Assembly: GCA_945948915.1 (NCBI GenBank)
Contig: CAMFCQ010000003.1
Location: forward strand, 1 to 64,000
DNA length: 64,000 bases
Origin: an uncultured Clostridia bacterium
Lineage (GTDB): Bacteria > Bacillota > Clostridia > Christensenellales > Aristaeellaceae
Direction of reading: 5' to 3'
How positions within the stretch are numbered: position 1 is the stretch's first letter; each line of letters starts with the position of its first letter. Under the pieces are notes generated by a model that saw only the letters and a program-made list of their open reading frames with translations, was not told where the DNA came from and ran no database searches. This document shows positions 33,110 to 42,202 of the stretch, piece by piece. Made by a program: the position numbers and the translations under genes.

Positions 33110-34816
33110 ATGAGAAAATGGACCTGCATGATGCTGGCGCTTCTGGCGGCGCTGGCGCTGACCCTGCCTGCGCTTGCCGCTGACTTTTCCGCCAGCGGAC
33201 TGACGGTGGGCGGCACCGCTCAGCAGCTGGGCAAGCCGAAGAACTACGGCTCCAAGGAGATCACCGTCAGGGTGCCCGGCGAGAACCCGATCGTGGAGGG
33301 CGAAAGCCCGCTGACCGGCGAGCCGTTTTCCGGCGAATACAGGATGGTGCTGGCCAACATTGACGCGCATCCCCGCGCGCTGCCGCATTGGGGCGTCGCC
33401 TCGGCGGATATCATCTACGAGCTGCCCATCCAGGCGGACGGCTCCACCCGCTCGCTGGCGCTGTTTATGACCGAGCATCCCGGCTCCGCCGGCCCGATTC
33501 GCTCCGCACGCGTGCCGATGGCTTCCCTGCGCGAGATGTGGGGCGGTACCTACTGCTTCTACGGCTATCAGGGCGGACGCGACAGCAACAATGTCAAGGA
33601 CTGGGTGGTCGCCAACAGCGCCCGCAAGAAGTTCGCCGCGCCCGAATACCTGAACGGCATGACCAAAAACAGCAAGTGGTTCCCGCGCTCCAGCGACCAG
33701 AGCCACGTTGCGCCGTACAACGTGCGCATGGACATGAACGCCGTGCTCTCCGGCGAGGTGGCGAAGGCCAATCCGCATCCCTTTGTCTTCACCGATGAGG
33801 GCCTGACGCGCGGCGAGGACGTCGGCGGCATCGTCATCAGCTACAAGCAAACCAGTCCGGCCTATGTCTCCGCGTATCAGTACAACGCGGCGACGGGCTT
33901 GTATGACCGCTACCGCAACGGCACGCCGTACATCGACGGCAATACCGGCGAGGCCTGCGCCTACGCCAACGTGATCGTCCTGCGCACGGACATTTCCTGG
34001 GCGAGCGGCAATCCCTCCCGACCGGTGATCCGCCTGAACGGACAGGGTGTCTGCGAGATCTTCCAGAGCGGCAAGTATATCCGAGGCACCTGGGTGCGCG
34101 ACTGCACCGCGACGAAAAACCTCCAAAACCGCATGGTCTTCCTCGATGAAAACGGCGACGAGCTGCCCATGAAGCGCGGAAAGACCTTTATCCAAATCGT
34201 CGATAACGAGCAGCCGGTCGTCGTGCTGGCTGATCAGAAGATCGAGGGCAGCGTGGAGCCGCAGGAGCAGCGGCTGGTCATCGGCACCGGCGCGGCCAAA
34301 TCCAGCAAGCCGCGCGCCACCCGCACCCCAAGACCGACGGCCACGCCGAAGCCCACGCAGGAGCCGACCGCCACACCCACGACAGAACCAACCGCTGTGC
34401 CCACGCCGGAGCCTGCTGAAAAGCCGGATGACGGCGAAGAGCAGAAGCCTGACGACAGCGAGGGATCCCAGCCGGAAACCGGCGGCGATCAGAAGCCGGA
34501 TGACGGCGAGACATCCCAGCCGGAAACCGGCGGAGATGAGCAGAAGCCTGATGATCCTGAGACGTCCAAACCGGACGGCAGCGAGCCGTCTCAGCCAGAA
34601 CCAAGCCAGCCTGAACCGAGCGAGCCCAAGGCAGATGAGCCGGGGAACGTGCCGGGCGAATCCAAACCGGAATCCGGCGCAGAAGACAAGAGCGAGCCGC
34701 CGACTGAAAGCAAGGCGGAGGAGGCTGCGCCCGCGGCAAGCGAATCTGCCCCTGTCAGTGAGCCTGCGCCTGCCAGCGAACCCGTGCCGGCCGAGTCCGC
34801 TTCGGACGAAGGCTGA
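33110..34816 (+). CDS. DUF3048 (YerB-like) secreted protein with Pro/Glu/Ser-rich tail
   Basis: A 568-aa exported protein. It has a signal peptide (RKWTCMMLALLAALALT, then ALAA). Residues 55-385 form the DUF3048 domain (GVASADIIYELPIQADGSTR, GPIRSARVPM, ending FIQIVDNEQPVVVL); the function of this family is not established. From about residue 395 on the sequence is low-complexity: TPRPTATPKPT-like and QKPDDGE/SQPETGGD-like repeats, likely an extended wall-spanning stalk. No sortase motif or lipobox is seen. ATG 33110 follows AAAGGAGGA. Confidence 0.85.
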   Translation: MRKWTCMMLALLAALALTLPALAADFSASGLTVGGTAQQLGKPKNYGSKEITVRVPGENPIVEGESPLTGEPFSGEYRMVLANIDAHPRALPHWGVASADIIYELPIQADGSTRSLALFMTEHPGSAGPIRSARVPMASLREMWGGTYCFYGYQGGRDSNNVKDWVVANSARKKFAAPEYLNGMTKNSKWFPRSSDQSHVAPYNVRMDMNAVLSGEVAKANPHPFVFTDEGLTRGEDVGGIVISYKQTSPAYVSAYQYNAATGLYDRYRNGTPYIDGNTGEACAYANVIVLRTDISWASGNPSRPVIRLNGQGVCEIFQSGKYIRGTWVRDCTATKNLQNRMVFLDENGDELPMKRGKTFIQIVDNEQPVVVLADQKIEGSVEPQEQRLVIGTGAAKSSKPRATRTPRPTATPKPTQEPTATPTTEPTAVPTPEPAEKPDDGEEQKPDDSEGSQPETGGDQKPDDGETSQPETGGDEQKPDDPETSKPDGSEPSQPEPSQPEPSEPKADEPGNVPGESKPESGAEDKSEPPTESKAEEAAPAASESAPVSEPAPASEPVPAESASDEG

Positions 34817-34844
34817 TTGACCTTCCAAGCTCTTTCCTGATATG

Positions 34845-35045
34845 TCATACTATTCTCAAATAGAAACGAGCTATAAGCGCGAAGCGAAGAAGGGGTCTGG
34901 GGACTGGTCCCCAGGCTAGGGGTTTGGGGGATGAAATCCCCCAACGTCTCCATATCGCGAAGCGATCAAAGAAAAGCAGTCAGGGAGCGAAGCGTTACCT
35001 GACGGCCGGTTATTGCATGGCCGATTTTATTTGAGAGTAGTATCA
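34845..35045. mobile_element. 201-bp MITE-like element, copy 2
   Basis: Matches 22591-22791 at 200 of 201 positions in the same orientation, with the same terminal inverted repeats. The near identity at 12 kb distance points to recent movement or gene conversion. No coding capacity. Confidence 0.85.
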
Positions 35046-35086
35046 AATCAGCCGCGGTTCATCGCCGCGGCTGATTTTTGTCTGCG

Positions 35087-35508
35087 TTATTTTCCGTCTT
35101 TGCCGCCGTCAGTCTGGATATAGACCGACGTGTGCTGATCATTAAGGTTCAGGGCGAGCGACTGGTGGCCGTCTGGGCTTTCGTGAATGACAACGTCGTA
35201 CGAGCCGTTCACCGTTTTAGAGACGTGCGCGCCGCTGCGGATTGCTGAGAGCATCTGATCATAGAGCGCCATGGCCTCATCTGCTGCGCCTGCGCATTCT
35301 GCCGCTGCGCATGGGAAAGGAAGGCATGCATCAGCGCCCGCGGCGCATAGGCCCACGGCAGCGAGAGCGGCACTAGCAGCCGCAGAACCGCAAGATCCCA
35401 AAGCGCGACAAACATGCGCCGGGGCAGGCGGCCCCTGCATGCCGCGCGCAGCAGCGCCGTCAGCGCGATCACCGCACCGGCGCAAAGGCTCCTTTGCACA
35501 AGAGACAT
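35087..35508 (-). pseudogene. Remnant of a BlaR1/MecR1-like M56 sensor gene
   Basis: From 35508 one frame reads MSLVQRSLCAGAVIALTALL, then LRRMFVALWD-like and LRLLVPLSLPWAY, the first membrane segment pattern of BlaR1 proteins, and stops after 99 codons. A second frame ends with YDVVIHESPDGHQSLALNLN at 35087, a plausible C-terminal tail. A full-length BlaR1 has 400-600 residues with a HEXXH protease centre, absent here. So the middle is deleted and the ends are out of frame. It directly follows blaI, the usual partner order. Confidence 0.7.
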
Positions 35509-35521
35509 AGCCGTCCTCTTT

Positions 35522-35875
35522 TCAGTCCATATCGTCGATCATACTGCGAAGCTTCATCAGCTGCTCCCGGCTGATGTGCTGTCCGCCCAGGAGCGAGGCG
35601 AAGAGCTTGTCCGCCGAGCCATCGAACACCTTGTCGATCAGCTCCTGCGTCTCCTCCTGCTGCACCTGCTCCTTGCTCACCAGCGCGCGGCACATGAAGC
35701 CCGGCTCGCTGCGCTCAATGGCCTTTTTGGCGATACACCGCTTGATCAGCGTGTAGGTGGTGTTCACGTTCCATCCAATTTCCTCGGTGAGCGTCCTGGC
35801 GATGGCCTTGGCGGGAAGGTCTCCCTCGCGCCAGAGCACGTCCATCACCTTCAGCTCGGAATCAAACAGCTTCAC
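35522..35875 (-). CDS. blaI: BlaI/MecI/CopY family repressor
   Basis: A 117-aa winged-helix repressor: KLFDSELKVMDVLWREG, NVNTTYTLIKRCIAKK and AIERSEPGFMCRALVSKEQ form the DNA-binding part, and the C-terminal helix DKVFDGSADKLFASLL the dimer part. I place the start at GTG 35875, which has AAAGGAGAAGG upstream and matches the family start; the in-frame ATG at 35917 has no ribosome site and nearly coincides with the predicted transcription start. Two identical operators flank its promoter. With its sensor gene broken, the repressor may no longer be inducible in the usual way. Confidence 0.9.
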   Translation of the reverse strand: MKLFDSELKVMDVLWREGDLPAKAIARTLTEEIGWNVNTTYTLIKRCIAKKAIERSEPGFMCRALVSKEQVQQEETQELIDKVFDGSADKLFASLLGGQHISREQLMKLRSMIDDMD

Positions 35876-35926
35876 AGATGCATCCTTCTCCTTTGATCGT
35901 TTGTAGTTGTCCGTCATGACGCAATA

Positions 35927-35977
35927 ATACTACCACAGTAGTAAGAAATTGACAATACTACTGTGGTAGTATATTAT
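35927..35977. promoter_or_regulatory. blaI promoter with two BlaI-type operators; opposing promoter on the plus strand
   Basis: Operators TACTACCACAGTAGTA (35928-35943) and its exact reverse complement (35956-35971). On the minus strand TTGTCA (35950-35955), 17 bp, TAGTAT (35927-35932) would drive blaI. On the plus strand TTGACA (35949-35954), 17 bp, TATTAT (35972-35977) points into the 3' end of addB. One operator covers each spacer or -10. Confidence 0.85.
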
Positions 35978-38900
35978 TTCAGATCCTCCACGCTCTTTTT
36001 GCTCAGACGCCTTCGCTGCTTGACCGTCGGATCGAAGCCGCACACGGCGCTGTAATCGCAGGACGCGCAGGCGCTGTATGTTCCGTAGGAGGCGGGCAGA
36101 TCGTCGATCACACCCGCGTATGCGTCGCCCGCAAGCGCTGCGGCCTTGTTCTTCGCAAAGGCGATCATCGCGTCCATGCCTGCTTCGTCCGTCATGGAGG
36201 CGCGGTAAAGCCCGCTGGGCTTCCCGTCCCGCGTGACCATCCCCGCGTGACGCGCGTCCTGCGCGCGCAGCACCTGTACGTCGGAGAGCGAGACGCCCGC
36301 CAGCGCGAGCTTTTTCGCAATCTGGCGCTCGACCTCCTCCTTCACGCGGGATTCGGTCTTCACCGTCGGATCGGCGATGCGGCAGTAGAAGAAGCCTGCC
36401 GCCTGCGCGCCCGGCAGCTGCGCGACTGCAGCCGCCAGATACAGGAGCAGCTGCAGCTGAATGCCGTAGTATGCCATGGTGGGGTCAAACTTCTTCGTGC
36501 CGGATTTGTAGTCGATCACACGGATGCGCTGCGGCTCTCCTTCGAGCACGTCGATGCGGTCGATGCGTCCCTGCAGGTAGACGAATGTGCCGTCCGCCAG
36601 CTCCAGCATGATCGGGGCGACGCCGTTCTGCCCGAAGACCATCTCAAAGCGCATCGGTGCAAAGCGGCTCTGCGCGAACTGCGAGACGATGCTGCGCGCC
36701 GCGCGCCTGGCTGTGCTGCCGATGCGCCGCGCAATTGCCGCGCCCCGTGCGCTCTCTCCAAGAGGAGATTTGCGCCAGGCCTCAATCAGCGGTGCTGCGG
36801 CCTGCTCCATCAGCGCGTCGCAGGTCGCCTCGTCCACATCCGGGAACTGCGGCAGGCTGGTCACGGCGCGCGTGAACTGCTCCGCCGCCTCGTGGTATAG
36901 CGTGCCCAGCTCCGCGCGGTCCACGCCTTGCTTCAGCGGCTCCCGGGGCGCAAGCCCGTAGCGAATGAAGTGCCTGTACGGGCACTGCGCAAATGTCTCA
37001 AGACGCGACACGCTCATCACCGGACGCCCGTACAGCGCGCGCGCCTGACTGCCGTCTAGTTTCTTTTCTGCGCCGCTGCCCAGCTGGCGTGTGACGGCAA
37101 GCAGCTTCTCCCTCCCCTGCGCGCTGCGGCTGAGCGCCGCGTAGGCCTGTACGGCGGATTCTGTGATCTCCTCACCGCCGTCCGCCCGCTCGGAAAGCGC
37201 GACGCTCAATGCTTCCAGCGCGCTGTCCGGCGCGCAGAGCATCGCCTCGCGTTCGCGGCTGACCACGCCGCCGCTGACGGGCATCGCCGGAAACAGCCGC
37301 CGCAGGGCCTGCACAGACGCATCCTCGCGAAGCGCGCGTCCTGTCTCATCTGCCAGCGCGTAGGAGATGATCAGTCGCTCCCTGCAGGCGGTGAGCGCCT
37401 TGAGCGTATCCAGCTGACTGAGCGCGGCACGCTCTGCCGGGCTCATGCCCAGGTAAGCGCCTGTCGCGGCGGAGGCCTCGTCCTGCTCCTGGGGAGTCAG
37501 CAGGCCGCCGCCGGACGCATCCAGCCGGTCGTTCATGCCCAGCACAAAGAGCGACTTGACGTCGCGCGTGCGCACGTTGCCGATCTCGCCGCAGATGACC
37601 GCGCCGTCCGCGGGCGGCAGGGCGGCCAGCTCCAGCGCGGACAGACCGCTTTCAAGCAGGCTGAGCACGACCTTGGCCGACGCGCTGCTCTCTCCCAGCA
37701 GCGTGTGCAGCTGATCGAGCGTCTCCATCAGCAGGTTCCATACCTGCGCACAATCCTCGGCCTCGCTCATCAGACCGGCCTCTGTGAGAGAAACGCGCTG
37801 CGCCTCGAGCGTGTCAAGGGCGCGAACATCCTCAAGCAGAGAAAGGACGGCCTTGATCGTATCGTCTGCGTTTTTGGCGCGCCGCAGCGCGGACTGAAGC
37901 GTAAGAAGCGGCGCAACAGACTTTTCGCGGCTGGCATTGAGCTGCGCAAGGGCGGTTTCGTCTCCGTCCTTGATGTAGGTAAAAGGGTGCTTGATCGCCT
38001 CGCCGCGTACATCCATGCCCTCGATGTAGGCACACAGCGCGTCCGCATCCGCCTGCTCAAGACAGAGGAACCCCGATTGTATGCATTCCACGACATCCGC
38101 TGCGCGCCAGCCGCCGGAAACCGCTGCAAGGCTCGCGGTCAGAAAGCGGCAGAGCGGATGCGCGCCTGCCGGTCTTTTCTCCGCGATGTAGACGCTCACG
38201 CCGTACTGCGGCAGGATGCTTGACAGCAGCGGCGCATATCCGCTCTCCCGGGGATAGACCACGGCCATCTGCTGGGGATCCTCCCCTGCCGCCAGCATGC
38301 GGCGCATCCGACTGCCGGCAAGATGCACCTCCTGCTGCATCGAGCTGGCTGCATGCAGCGAAATATGATCAGGCGCAGCATCAAGCGAAGACGCACTAAG
38401 CGCGAATAGCGAGCGCTCAAGCAGCTGAAGATCCTGCGGCACGTCCAGCGGCGCAGCGATTTGCTCCCGATCGATGGGAACGCCTCGCTCTTTTGCCAGA
38501 GCGCACAGGCGATCGATAGAATAATTCACCGGCGCGAACAGCCTGCCGTCAGGCACGCTGTTCCCATCCGTTTCCACCGCCAGCGTGAGCGATTGGGATA
38601 GCGACGCCATGTGAACGAGTTCAGCGGCGAACGTGGGCGTGATCATATCAAAGCCGAAAACGAAGACATGCTGCCCGCTCAAAACGCCGGAGCGCTCAAG
38701 GCGCGCAAGCATATCGCGCGAAACATCCTCCGCATCGCAGAGTTTTCCGGCCATGCGATGCTCATAGGCCGCGTAGATGCGCGCCGCGTCGGCAAGCTTT
38801 CCCGCAGAAGGACGTTGGCGCTGCGCTTCATCCATAGAGTCCAGCGAAGAAAGGATATCCTGCGCGGATTTGCCGCCGCGCTTGAAGTCGGCAATCAATG

Positions 38901-39261
38901 CAGACATCTTCTGCGCAAGGCCCAATGCGCCGTTTTCCGCGGCGCTGCGGTACACCGTCAGGTTTTCCTTCTCCTGATCGATGATCTCGCTGAGCACCAT
39001 GCATTTGCCGCGCTCGTCGAAGATCACGCGGTCAGGTTGACCCGCCCGCTCGAATACGCGCGACTGAAGCCTGCCCGGTGAGAGCACGTCGATCAGAAAG
39101 GTGCCCTCGAGGTTCAGGCGCGTCATCACCTCGAGCTCCGCCTGAAGGGTAAACTGTGACGGCACGAGCAGCATGCAGCGCTGGTCCTGCGCGGCAAGGA
39201 CACCGATTCGATAAACGATTTCCCCGATAAGCCTGTGCGGTCTGGCGGTGATGATCTTCAT
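35974..39261 (-). CDS. addB: ATP-dependent nuclease/helicase subunit B (AddB/RexB)
   Basis: A 1095-aa subunit of the AddAB double-strand-break resection enzyme. The C-terminus has the RecB-like nuclease domain (IRVIDYKSGTKKFDP, QLQLLLY) and the iron-sulfur Cys set: one Cys in ETFAQCPYRHF and three in SACASCDYSAVCGFD. The N-terminus (MKIITARPHRLIGEIVYRIG) shows no GxxGxGKT Walker A, unlike B. subtilis AddB, and so resembles RexB-type subunits. ATG 39261 follows GGAGGAG. addA, which normally follows addB, is not next to it; blaI is. Confidence 0.9.
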   Translation of the reverse strand: MKIITARPHRLIGEIVYRIGVLAAQDQRCMLLVPSQFTLQAELEVMTRLNLEGTFLIDVLSPGRLQSRVFERAGQPDRVIFDERGKCMVLSEIIDQEKENLTVYRSAAENGALGLAQKMSALIADFKRGGKSAQDILSSLDSMDEAQRQRPSAGKLADAARIYAAYEHRMAGKLCDAEDVSRDMLARLERSGVLSGQHVFVFGFDMITPTFAAELVHMASLSQSLTLAVETDGNSVPDGRLFAPVNYSIDRLCALAKERGVPIDREQIAAPLDVPQDLQLLERSLFALSASSLDAAPDHISLHAASSMQQEVHLAGSRMRRMLAAGEDPQQMAVVYPRESGYAPLLSSILPQYGVSVYIAEKRPAGAHPLCRFLTASLAAVSGGWRAADVVECIQSGFLCLEQADADALCAYIEGMDVRGEAIKHPFTYIKDGDETALAQLNASREKSVAPLLTLQSALRRAKNADDTIKAVLSLLEDVRALDTLEAQRVSLTEAGLMSEAEDCAQVWNLLMETLDQLHTLLGESSASAKVVLSLLESGLSALELAALPPADGAVICGEIGNVRTRDVKSLFVLGMNDRLDASGGGLLTPQEQDEASAATGAYLGMSPAERAALSQLDTLKALTACRERLIISYALADETGRALREDASVQALRRLFPAMPVSGGVVSREREAMLCAPDSALEALSVALSERADGGEEITESAVQAYAALSRSAQGREKLLAVTRQLGSGAEKKLDGSQARALYGRPVMSVSRLETFAQCPYRHFIRYGLAPREPLKQGVDRAELGTLYHEAAEQFTRAVTSLPQFPDVDEATCDALMEQAAAPLIEAWRKSPLGESARGAAIARRIGSTARRAARSIVSQFAQSRFAPMRFEMVFGQNGVAPIMLELADGTFVYLQGRIDRIDVLEGEPQRIRVIDYKSGTKKFDPTMAYYGIQLQLLLYLAAAVAQLPGAQAAGFFYCRIADPTVKTESRVKEEVERQIAKKLALAGVSLSDVQVLRAQDARHAGMVTRDGKPSGLYRASMTDEAGMDAMIAFAKNKAAALAGDAYAGVIDDLPASYGTYSACASCDYSAVCGFDPTVKQRRRLSKKSVEDLK

Positions 39262-39280
39262 GCGCGTTCTCCTCCACGAT

Positions 39281-39296
39281 TGTTTCACGTGAAACA
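39281..39296. other. parS site 1 (ParB binding)
   Basis: TGTTTCACGTGAAACA, a perfect 16-bp palindrome identical to the Firmicutes parS consensus, just upstream of addB. Confidence 0.9.
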
Positions 39297-39324
39297 AGGA
39301 AAGCTGCCGCGGCGGGACGGACAA

Positions 39325-39340
39325 TGTTTCACGTGAAACA
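39325..39340. other. parS site 2 (ParB binding)
   Basis: A second perfect TGTTTCACGTGAAACA, 44 bp from the first; both are followed by AAGGAA. Confidence 0.9.
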
Positions 39341-39415
39341 AGGAAATGAAAAGTTCTGTATAGAATTATAGCACATAACAGACCGTCTTTCAATTTGACA
39401 CACCGGGAGGAAGCC

Positions 39416-40255
39416 ATGCGCATAGCCCTCATCGCCGATATTCACAGCAACATCCTGGCACTTGAAGCCGTGCTCAAATCCGTCAGGAAGCACAGCCCGG
39501 ACAGGATCATCTCCCTGGGCGACCAGGTGAACCTTGGCCCCTGCCCCAGAGAGACGCTGGAGCTGCTCCGGGCGGAAAACGTCACCTGCCTGCACGGCAA
39601 TCACGAGCGCTACATTCTCTCCGCGATGGCGGGTGATCCCGGCTACGCCGGCGCAAACTTCGAGTCGCTGCGCTACAATGCATCCCTGCTGACGCGCGAG
39701 GAGATCACCTTCCCCAAAACTCTGGAGCTTGAGGGTGCAGTTTTCACGCATGCCATGCCGGAAGACGACCGCTTTCCTGTGTTTGATGAAAGCAAGGCGC
39801 TGCCCATGCTGCGCGGCATGGAGTTCGAGCACCCGACGCACATCTTCTGCGGCCACGGGCACAACCCGACGCATATCCAGATGGGCAATCTGACGATCGA
39901 CTCCATCGGCAGCGTCGGCTGCATGGACGACGGCGCGCCCGGCGTCGCGCCCTACGCGATGCTGACGATCTCAAACGGAGAGACCTTCCTGCGCCCGTAT
40001 GATGTCCCCTACGACACCCGCCCCATGCGCAGCCTGTTTAAGAAAAGCGGCATGGCGGATTACTGCCCGATCATGGCGCACCTGATCTGCCTGCAGATGA
40101 TGGAAAACAAGGATTTCCTTGTTGGCTTTGTTAAGAGGGCGCTCGCTCTGAGCGAGGCGCGCGGAGAAAGCGTCGTCAGCCTGAAAACCTGGCAGGACAC
40201 GGACGCGGTCTATGACTGGCCGGACGGCGTAGGCACTGCGGCGTTTTGGCGCTGA
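39416..40255 (+). CDS. Calcineurin-like metallophosphoesterase
   Basis: A 279-aa cytosolic phosphoesterase. Metal motifs are in order: LIADIHSN, LGDQVNLGP, CLHGNHER and CGHGHNPTHIQ, the YfcE/MJ0936-like arrangement of a two-metal site. A C-terminal 60-residue extension follows. Substrate probably a phosphodiester; not known. ATG 39416 follows GGGAGGAAG. It is divergent from addB with the parS pair between, and ends in a terminator. Confidence 0.88.
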   Translation: MRIALIADIHSNILALEAVLKSVRKHSPDRIISLGDQVNLGPCPRETLELLRAENVTCLHGNHERYILSAMAGDPGYAGANFESLRYNASLLTREEITFPKTLELEGAVFTHAMPEDDRFPVFDESKALPMLRGMEFEHPTHIFCGHGHNPTHIQMGNLTIDSIGSVGCMDDGAPGVAPYAMLTISNGETFLRPYDVPYDTRPMRSLFKKSGMADYCPIMAHLICLQMMENKDFLVGFVKRALALSEARGESVVSLKTWQDTDAVYDWPDGVGTAAFWR

Positions 40256-40280
40256 GCGGCATATAGCTGAGCAGAAAAGC

Positions 40281-40318
40281 AGAAAGCACATGCCCGGACA
40301 GACAGGCATGTGCTTTTC
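40281..40318 (+). terminator. Terminator after the phosphoesterase gene
   Basis: AAAGCACATGCC and GGCATGTGCTTT around a ten-base loop; T residues continue. It can also serve the opposite strand. Confidence 0.8.
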
Positions 40319-40358
40319 ATATGGGATTCGGTGCGCTGCAAAGGGAAAACAGACGCGT

Positions 40359-40853
40359 TCATTCGATGACCTTACCCGTCCTGATGAAATGCCCCTCCTG
40401 AATGGCCGCCACTGTGGCGACAACGCAGACAACGCAGCCGCATAGGGGCAGCGGAACGAAGGACACGGCGAGCGGCAGGGCAAACAGCAGCGCGCCCGTC
40501 AGCTTGTTCAGGAGCGTGTGCTCAGGTACAAATCGCCTGTGCACGATGAAACCGGAGATCACATTGACCAGCTTGATCGCGGCAATCAGCAGCGTCCAGG
40601 CGAGCAGCCAACGCGGGAGTTCGAAGAGAGGCAGCAGCTTGAGCAAGCAGACGGCGGCAAAGGAGAAGTCCGCGGCGGTGTCAAGCGACGCGCCCAAGCG
40701 GCAGACCGAGTTTGTCCTGCGGGCGATGAAGCCGTCGGTCATGTCCGACACGCCTGCCAGAAGATAGAGCGCATAGAACGCGGGAGAAAACGCAGGGGTA
40801 AAGATCAGCACGGCAGCGCACACAAGCCGGATGGATGTCACGAAGTTTGCCAT
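40359..40853 (-). CDS. CDP-alcohol phosphatidyltransferase family protein
   Basis: A 164-aa membrane enzyme that transfers a phosphatidyl group from CDP-diacylglycerol to an alcohol. The catalytic motif DGx2ARx8Gx3Dx3D is complete (DGFIARR, then GASLDTAAD at about residues 40-62). Five to six hydrophobic helices. The small size and start MANFVTSIRLVCAAVLIF fit PgsA-like or related small members; the head group is not determinable. ATG 40853 has AGGAGGT upstream. Confidence 0.88.
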   Translation of the reverse strand: MANFVTSIRLVCAAVLIFTPAFSPAFYALYLLAGVSDMTDGFIARRTNSVCRLGASLDTAADFSFAAVCLLKLLPLFELPRWLLAWTLLIAAIKLVNVISGFIVHRRFVPEHTLLNKLTGALLFALPLAVSFVPLPLCGCVVCVVATVAAIQEGHFIRTGKVIE

Positions 40854-40948
40854 GTATACCTCCTGCCCTGCTCTGCACGCGAGATGGTCAGAACAGGTAT
40901 ATCAATTGGAATGGGCAATCCTCATGATACGCTGCCCCGGCGCGGCCG

Positions 40949-42202
40949 TCAAGAGGATTCGCCGCCCGTCTCCATATCCTCCGCGGTCGCCGGTCGCATC
41001 TCAAAGGTGTGCGTCTCAAAGCGATCCTTCTCCCAGCAGTTGAACGCGCGCAGGGCGTAGACGTCGTGCAGCTCGTTCTTGCCCAGCGTCTCCGTCTGGC
41101 GATACATCGTCGGCTCTGACTGCTCATCGTCAAGCGGCATCACCATGCCGCCGCCGGAGAGGCCGGAGGTCAGCCGCTGCTGCGCGTACTGCCCATCCGC
41201 AGGCAGCTGATCCGCAAGCTCGGGGTCGATGAACTCAAACCACAGGCTGTGGTCGGTCTTTGTGTAGGATTCCATGTCCGTGACGGTGTAATCGATGATC
41301 GCGTAAATGTCCTGCGGCTTGACCTCGATGGTCAGCCGGTCCACGCGCACGCCGACGCCCGGATACTCGACAGGCTCACGGCTCACGAAGACGTTCGGAA
41401 TCTCGCCATCCAGGACAGGCGTGTCCGTGGGACTGACGGAGGCTGTCAGCGTAAGCGTTGTTTCCAGCGTTTCGCGCCTGTCGTAGTCGGCGTACCCTGT
41501 GGGATCGAGCGGCGTGTCATACGGCATGAGCATGGCCTGCAGCGTCACCTCGCGCTGCGGCTGGTCGTCGGCGTATTCATCCTGCCGGAAGATCGTCAGC
41601 GTCCCGTCCTCGCCGAGAATGTAGTCCATGGAGCCGCCGGTGATCCCCTGCTGCGCGTCCGCTATGCAGACATCGGCGGCATATGCCTTTTTGTAGCCCT
41701 CCGCCTGCATCACCTGATAGATCGTGCGCATGTCGTTTTCGCCGTCCATCACGTACTCGTGCGTCAGGTTGATGAACAGATCGGAGAGGTAAACATCCTC
41801 CCCCATCAGCAGAACATGCTCCTCCTTGGGCGTCACATCCACCGTCATGCGGGAGGTGCGCCCATCGTAGAACAGCTCGCGGATGCTGACAGTGACCCAT
41901 TCGTTTTCAAGCACGGCGACATCCGTAACCACATAATCCTGCGCATCCTCCGGGATGTAGTGATCCACCGCATAGCGGTCGATGAAGTCAAGCATGCCCC
42001 AGCGGTTGGCCGCCGCGATGGCTGCGGCACAGAGCATCACGGCGAGCAGCGCCATCGCGGCCGCCCATGCGATCTTCTTCTTCATAACAGGTTTCTCTTC
42101 CTTTCCATAGGCTGCGCGCAGCGTGCGCTGCACAAGCATCGGCGCGGCATGAACGCCGTCCGTTTCCGTTCGCAGCCTTTCGGTAAGCTCGTTGCGCGTC
42201 AT
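40949..42202 (-). CDS. Membrane protein co-encoded with a sigma factor, probable anti-sigma (DUF4179-like)
   Basis: A 417-aa protein with a short cytosolic N-terminus, one membrane helix at about residues 45-65 (IAWAAAMALLAVMLCAAAIA) and a large extracellular region with beta-rich repeats. This layout and the four-base overlap with the preceding sigma-factor gene (ATGA) argue for an anti-sigma or sensor function. The extracellular part recalls DUF4179 proteins, but I see no strict signature, so the family name is tentative. Confidence 0.75.
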   Translation of the reverse strand: MTRNELTERLRTETDGVHAAPMLVQRTLRAAYGKEEKPVMKKKIAWAAAMALLAVMLCAAAIAAANRWGMLDFIDRYAVDHYIPEDAQDYVVTDVAVLENEWVTVSIRELFYDGRTSRMTVDVTPKEEHVLLMGEDVYLSDLFINLTHEYVMDGENDMRTIYQVMQAEGYKKAYAADVCIADAQQGITGGSMDYILGEDGTLTIFRQDEYADDQPQREVTLQAMLMPYDTPLDPTGYADYDRRETLETTLTLTASVSPTDTPVLDGEIPNVFVSREPVEYPGVGVRVDRLTIEVKPQDIYAIIDYTVTDMESYTKTDHSLWFEFIDPELADQLPADGQYAQQRLTSGLSGGGMVMPLDDEQSEPTMYRQTETLGKNELHDVYALRAFNCWEKDRFETHTFEMRPATAEDMETGGESS

